Below are positions 58,727 through 64,000 of a DNA stretch of 64,000 bases, piece after piece. The position numbers were made by a program, and so were the translations under genes. The stretch is from contig JBAIAA010000812.1 in NCBI GenBank assembly GCA_037893245.1, positions 372,001 to 436,000 of the forward strand, given 5' to 3'. Positions within the stretch are counted from its first letter, which is position 1. Each line of letters opens with the position of its first letter. The notes beneath the pieces were generated by a model that was not told the DNA's origin, made no database searches, and saw nothing but the letters and a program-made list of their open reading frames with translations. Source of the DNA: Crossaster papposus (taxonomy: Eukaryota; Echinodermata; Asteroidea; Velatida; Solasteridae).

Positions 58727-60820
58727 AAAAATTGAATTTTATAAAACAAAACTCGCGATCGCCAGACGGCGAGCGCGAAAAAACCAACAACAACATAAGA
58801 ATAACTGCTCGACGCCGGTTGAAAACAAACGCTGTTTTTCGTGCTTTTCTCGGCATCCATGATAGTAAAACTTTGGACAGGTCATTTAAATTATATTTAC
58901 TATAAAATACAACCCCCCAAATCCACCCGTTCATGATAATTCAAGCAATTACAAATGGTGTACCCAACCTTTAAATAAAACGTGTACTTAATTTTATCTG
59001 CATTACATATTTAAATCATTTTCTGTTACCTCAAATGCCAGTCGAAAACAATGCAAAGAAGCACTTGACTGCATACAAATTGGCAAGTAACAATTCACCT
59101 CCCGTCTTAGACGCATCTTTATTGAGCTGCACAAAATATAAACCTGTAGAGCAGACAAAAGAAATTACAGTTTTAGAGGTGGGAGAAAAACCCCAGAGGA
59201 ATATTCTGGGGAAAATCGACATATAAATCAGGTAGGGAATGAAAAACCTGCTTGCTGTGTGCCGGTGGCTGACAGATAATGCCAGTCTTACTTGTGACAT
59301 GTTTACCGTCATCCATTTTGAATCACGAAAAAAATGTGCAGGGTATCTGTACACCCACCCTCCGATGCGAATTGAAACCTTGATTAATGGAGTTAAAACT
59401 TGAAATAAGTCCAACATCCGCCACTAATACGTTTCGGAAACCTTTCGACGACTCTTTGCTGTTTAAATATCATGACTATTTACTCTGTGCTAAAAAATAC
59501 ATATAAGTCATTGTATTGTACTAAAAATACACCTATTACAAGTTGTACTTTTGTGCTTTGTGAAATGATTCATAGGACACGACACAGCTGCAACCTGAGA
59601 TGCATTGAAGTTACGACGAGTTTCATGAAAATGGATTATTAAAGGCAAAAAATGTAAAGTATTTTTTTACCCTAACGCCCTAGGCATTTATTTGGGGTAC
59701 AGTACATAATACTACCCAGTTTTCCCCTGGTGCGGGTTGGCCGCTAGTACCTCGGTGACGATTAAAAAGGTGTGTGCTTGTCAAGACCACCTCGGTGAAC
59801 CACCGTCTACCAAACAGAGATGAGGACAAATCGTGCATCTTAGGGGGCGTCAAGTCGGCTTGGTTGTGGTACAAAATGGGCGTTACCGGTTGGTGCTAAG
59901 GTTAGGGTTAGGGTTAGGATTATGATTACAGTTACGGTTAGGGTTAGGGGTTACGGTTAGAGTTAGGGGTTACGGTTAGAGTTAGGGGTTACGGTTAGAG
60001 TTAGGGGTTACGGTTAGGGTTAGGGGTTAGGGTTAGAGTTAGGGGTTACGGTTAGAGTTAGGGGTTACGGTTAGAGTTAAGGTTAGAGTGGAGTTAGGGT
60101 TAGGCTTAGGAAATGCTTTTGAGTGTGGCCTTTTACAACATAACATTGCAAAATATCCATTATGTCCATTTTACAATTAGCACCAACCAGTAACGCACCA
60201 ATTGTACCACACCATGCCGACTTGACGCCCCCCAGGATGCACGATTTGCCCTCATCTCTGTTTGGTAGACGGTGGTTTACCGAGGTGGTCTCAACAAGCA
60301 CACACCTTTTTAAAAAAACTTGCAGAACTCCGAGTGCGACAACAAAATGCGAATGCAAAAAATAATTTGAAAAATTCTAAGAAATAACAATTCCAAGAAC
60401 TTGCAAAAATCCGAGTGCAAAAAGAATGTTAAGAACGTGAATTCAAATTCGAAGAATGTATAGAAGAATGTATCAAAGAATGTATTGACCAATGGGTCAA
60501 ACATTGCGTCAAATACAGACCCTTATGCAGGATTTTTTTATGGGGGGTGCGAATTTGTACTGATAGGACCAAAAATGAAACCCACATTTTGTGTGTGCCA
60601 GTACTGTTATTTCTACATCAAAATACCATTATTTACCCCCAAAAAATGTGGACCTTTTGGTAATTTGGGGGGGTGCGTAAGAGCCGTCGCACCGCCCACC
60701 CCCCCCCCCCCCCCCCCCCCCACCCCCCCCCCCCCCCCCCCCCTCCGTACGGGCCTGAAACAGTGTGTCGATTAAATATTATTTGAATGCAAAGAAGAAT
60801 TCAAAGAATTCTAATTAAAA
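58727..60820. repeat. Second unit of the direct duplication
   Basis: Copy of 54437-56440 at an offset of about 4.29-4.38 kb, with an extra ~40 bp near 58975-59015 and a longer poly-C tract (60699-60743). Confidence 0.92.
59763..60312. mobile_element. Foldback element enclosing a telomere-like array, copy 2
   Basis: Same structure as 55438-55968, with one more gttacggttagagttaggg unit in its array (about 59898-60109). Confidence 0.8.
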
Positions 60821-63800
60821 AAAAAAAAAAATGCGAAAAAGACAAAAATGCGAAAAATACAAAAATGCGAAAAAGTCTGCTATTAAATGCGAATACAAAT
60901 TGATGCGAATACAAATTGATGCGAATACAAATTGATGCGAATGCGAGGGGGGACTTGTCGCGAGGGGGGACTTGTCGCGAGGGGGGACTTGTCGCGAGGG
61001 GGGACTTGTCGCGAGGGGGGACTTGTCGCGAGGGGGGACTTGTCGCGAGGGGGGACTTGTCGCGAGGGGGGAATTGTCGCGAGGGGGGAATTGTCGCGAG
61101 GGGGGAATTGTCGCGAGGGGGGACTTGTCGCGAGGGGGGACTTGTCGCGAGGGGGGACTTGTCGCGAGGGGGGACTTGTCGCGAGGGGGGACTTGTCGCG
61201 AGGGGGGAATTGTCGCGAGGGGGGAATTGTCGCGAGGGGGGAATTGTCGCGAGGGGGGAATTGTCGCGAGGGGGGAATTGTCGCGAGGGGGGAATTGTCG
61301 CGAGGGGCGAATTGTCGCGAGGGGCGAATTGTCGCGAGGGGGGACTTGAAAAAAATAAAATGCGAAAAAGACAAAAATGCGCAAAACAAATAAAATGCGA
61401 AAAAGACAAAAATGCGGAAACAAATAAAATGCGAAAAAGACAAAAATGCGGAAAAAAATTAAATTGCGAAAAAGACAAAAATGCGGAAAAAAATAAAATG
61501 CGAAAAAGTCTACTATTAAAAGCTGATACAAATTGATGCGAATACAAATTGATGCGATTACAAATTGACTTGTCGCGAGGGGAGACTTGGCGCGAGGGGG
61601 GACTTGTCGCGAGGGGGGACTTGTCGCGAGGGGGGACTTGTCGCGAGGGGGGACTTGTCGCGAGGGGGGACTTGTCGCGAGCGGGGACTTGTCGCGAGGG
61701 GGGACTTGTCGCGAGGGGGGAATTGTCGCGAGGGGGGAATTGTCGCGAGGGGGGACTTGAAAAAAAAAGAATGCGAAAAAGACAAAAATGTGGAAAAAAA
61801 TAAAATGCAAAAAAGACAAAAATGCGAAAAAAAATAAAATGCAAAAAAGACAAAAATTCGGAAAAAAATAAAATGCGCAAAAAAACAAAAATGCGGAAAA
61901 AAATAAAATGCGAAAAAGACAAAAATGCGGAAAAAAATAAAATGCGAAAAAGACAAAAATGCGGAAAAAAATAAAATGCGAAAAAGACAAAAAAGCGGAA
62001 AAAAATAAAATGCGAAAAAGACCAAAATGCGAAAAAGACAAAAATGCGGAAAAAAAAACAATGCGAAAAAGACAAAAATGCGAAAAAGACAAAAATGCGG
62101 AAAAAAAATAAAATGCGAAAAAAACAAAAATGCGAAAAAAACAAAAATGCGAAAAAAAGAAAAATGCGGAAAAAAATAACATGCGAAAAAGTCTACTATT
62201 AAAAGCGAATACAAATTGATGCGAATACAAATTGATGCGATTACAAATTGACTTGTCGCGAGGGGAGACTTGTCGCGAGGGGGGACTTGTCGCGAGGGGG
62301 GACTTGTCGAGAGGGGGGACTTGTCGCGAGGGGGGACTTGTCGCGAGGGGGGACTTGTCGCGAGGGGGGACTTGTCGCGAGGGGGGACTTGTCGCGAGGG
62401 GGGACTTGTCGCGAGGGGGGACTTGTCGCGAAGGGGGACTTGAAAAAAAAAAGAATGCGAAAAAGACAAAAATGCGGAAAAAAATAAAATGCGCAAAAAG
62501 ACAAAAATGCGGAAAAAAATAAAATGCGAAAAAGACAAAAATGCGGAAAAAAATAAAATGCGAAAAAGACAAAAATGCGGAAAAAAATAAAATGCGAAAA
62601 AGACCAAAATGCTAAAAAGACAAAAATGCAGAAAAAAATAAAATGCAAAAAAAAAAAAAATGAGAAAAAAAACTAAAATGCGAAAAAGACAAAAATGCGG
62701 AAAAAAGAAAATGCGAAAAAGACCAAAATGCGAAAACAAAAGAAAAGGGGGGACTTGTCGCGAGGGGGGACTTGTCGCGAGGGGGGACTTGTCGCGAGGG
62801 GGACTTGTCGCGAGGGGAAAAAAATGTGGAAAAAAATAAAATGCAAAAAAGACAAAAATGCGGAAAAAATAAAGTGCGAAAAAGACAAAAATGCGGAAAA
62901 AAATAAAATGCGAAAAAGACCAAAATGCGAAAAAGACAAAAATGCGGAAAAAAAAAAAATGCGAAAAAAACAAAAATGAGAAAAAAACTAAAATGCGAAA
63001 AAGACAAAAATGCAGAAAAAAATAAAATGCGAAAAAGACAAAAATGCGAAAAAAAAAATGCGAAAAAGACCAAAATGCGAAAACAAAAGAAAAGGGGGGA
63101 CTTGTCGCGAGGGGGGACTTGCCACGAGGGGGCACTTGCCGCGATGGGGGACTTGTCGCGAGGGGGGACTTGTCGCGAAGGGGGGACTTGTCGCGAGGGG
63201 GGACTTGTCGCGAGGGGGGACTTGTCGCGAGGGGGGACTTGTCGCGAGGGGGGACTTGTCGCGAGGGGGGACTTGTCGAGAGGGGGGACTTGTCGAGAGG
63301 GGGGACTTGTCGAGAGGGGGGACTTGTCGCGAGGGGGGACTTGTCGCGAGGGGGGACTTGTCGCGAGGGGGGACTTGTCGCGAGGGGGGACTTGTCGCGA
63401 GGGGGGACTTGTCGCGAGGGGTGACTTGTCGCGAGGGGTGACTTAAAAAAAAGAATGCAAAAAAGACAAAAATGTGGAAAAAAATAAAATGCAAAAAAGA
63501 CAAAAATGCGGAAAAAAATAAAATGCGCAAAAAGACAAAAATGCCGAAAAAATAAAATGCGAAAAAGACAAAAATGCGGAAAAAAATAAAATGCGAAAAA
63601 GACAAAAATGCGAAAAAAAATAAAATGCGAAAAAGACAAAAATGCGGAAAAAAATAAAATGCGAAAAAAACAAAAATGAGAAAAAAACTAAAATGCGAAA
63701 AAAGACAAAAATGCGAAAAAGACAAAAATGCGAAAAAAGACAAAAATGCGAAAAAAGACAAAAATGCGGAAAAAAAAAAAATGCGAAAAAGACAAAAAGG

Positions 63801-64000
63801 AAGGACTTGCCGCGAGGGGGGACTTGCCGCGAGGGGGGACTTGTCGCGAGGGGGGACTTGTCGCGAGAGGGGACTTGTCGCGAGGGGGGACTTGTCGCGA
63901 GGGGGGACTTGTCGCGAGGGGGGACTTGTCGCGAGGGGGGACTTGTCGCGAGGGGTGACTTAAAAAAAAGAATGCAAAAAAGACAAAAATGTGGAAAAAA
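60820..64000. repeat. 17-bp-register satellite, second block (runs off the window)
   Basis: Alternating domains: A-rich (aaaatgcgaaaaagaca and relatives), G-rich (ggggggacttgtcgcga) at about 60944-61345, 61565-61760, 62250-62445, 62745-62818, 63093-63445 and 63800-63960, and short aattgatgcgaatacaa (17 bp) bridges at 60886-60942, 61520-61566 and 62205-62250. One G-rich domain mixes acttgtc and aattgtc variants in runs. No genes are seen. Confidence 0.95.

Noticed and set aside
57167-63761. Very long open frames (up to 693 codons) with FSHF and PPSRQVPPRDKSPLATS repeats
   Set aside because: They are translations of 17-bp and 34-bp satellites, open in several frames on both strands because the 51-nt superperiod lacks stops. 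There is no start context, domain or codon pattern.

Overview
The window is eukaryotic, from an animal. It holds replication-type histone genes, a U2 snRNA gene, split exons with GT..AG borders in constant phase, a tRNA-derived SINE, a Ty3/gypsy retrotransposon, PIF/Harbinger and mariner transposase remains, and TTAGGG-like arrays. Many short palindromes of the tacatgta type and a gene built from Cys-rich CPxGxYC modules fit a marine invertebrate, most likely a non-vertebrate deuterostome (amphioxus, hemichordate or echinoderm). The sequence alone does not settle the species. No prokaryotic genes, operons or CRISPR arrays are present.

Layout. 1-5.3 kb: foldback and MITE-like elements and a 41-bp minisatellite. 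5.57-10.46 kb: a PIF/Harbinger-type transposon with ~400-bp inverted arms, a 51-bp minisatellite and a decayed transposase. 11.3-14.7 kb: a small gene cluster on the + strand, histone H4 (with an unusual C-terminus), histone H2A (canonical 3' stem-loop) and a U2 snRNA gene split by a ~497-bp structured insert with an A-rich tail. 15.1-17.0 kb: two more arrays of the 41-bp family. 17.5-18.8 kb: atacgc-rich sequence with a SINE and an inverted-repeat element. 20.4-23.3 kb: degenerate repeats and a decayed minus-strand gene of a multicopy family. 23.7-33.1 kb: a degenerate Ty3/gypsy element with a PNMA-like Gag, rearranged by insertion of a foreign LTR-like segment and a second piece of gag.

33.2-49.3 kb: nine minus-strand exons of one large Cys-rich (GCC2/GCC3, ephrin-receptor-like) extracellular protein gene. 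Seven of the eight joins are phase-checked (exon B's start is phase 0 by every candidate acceptor), and three exons carry single frameshifts. Its introns hold a 69-copy perfect 11-bp array, a 5.7-kb inverted duplication carrying two complementary broken copies of a multicopy gene, and a mariner transposase split by another element. 49.4-54.2 kb: an inverted copy of the H2A/U2 segment, tandemly duplicated (about 2.19 kb), with two intact H2A genes, a 33-nt U2 stub and only the last codons of H4. 54.4-64 kb: a ~4.34-kb tandem duplication in which a ~2-kb unit (with a foldback element around a TTAGGG-like array) is followed by kilobases of 17-bp-register satellite, running off the window end.

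The functional core is the histone/U2 cluster and the Cys-rich gene; most of the rest is mobile or repetitive DNA. The histone and U2 genes share a segment that was copied in inverse orientation next to the Cys-rich gene, so duplication breakpoints explain several oddities: the H4 tail, the truncated U2 and the H2A expansion.
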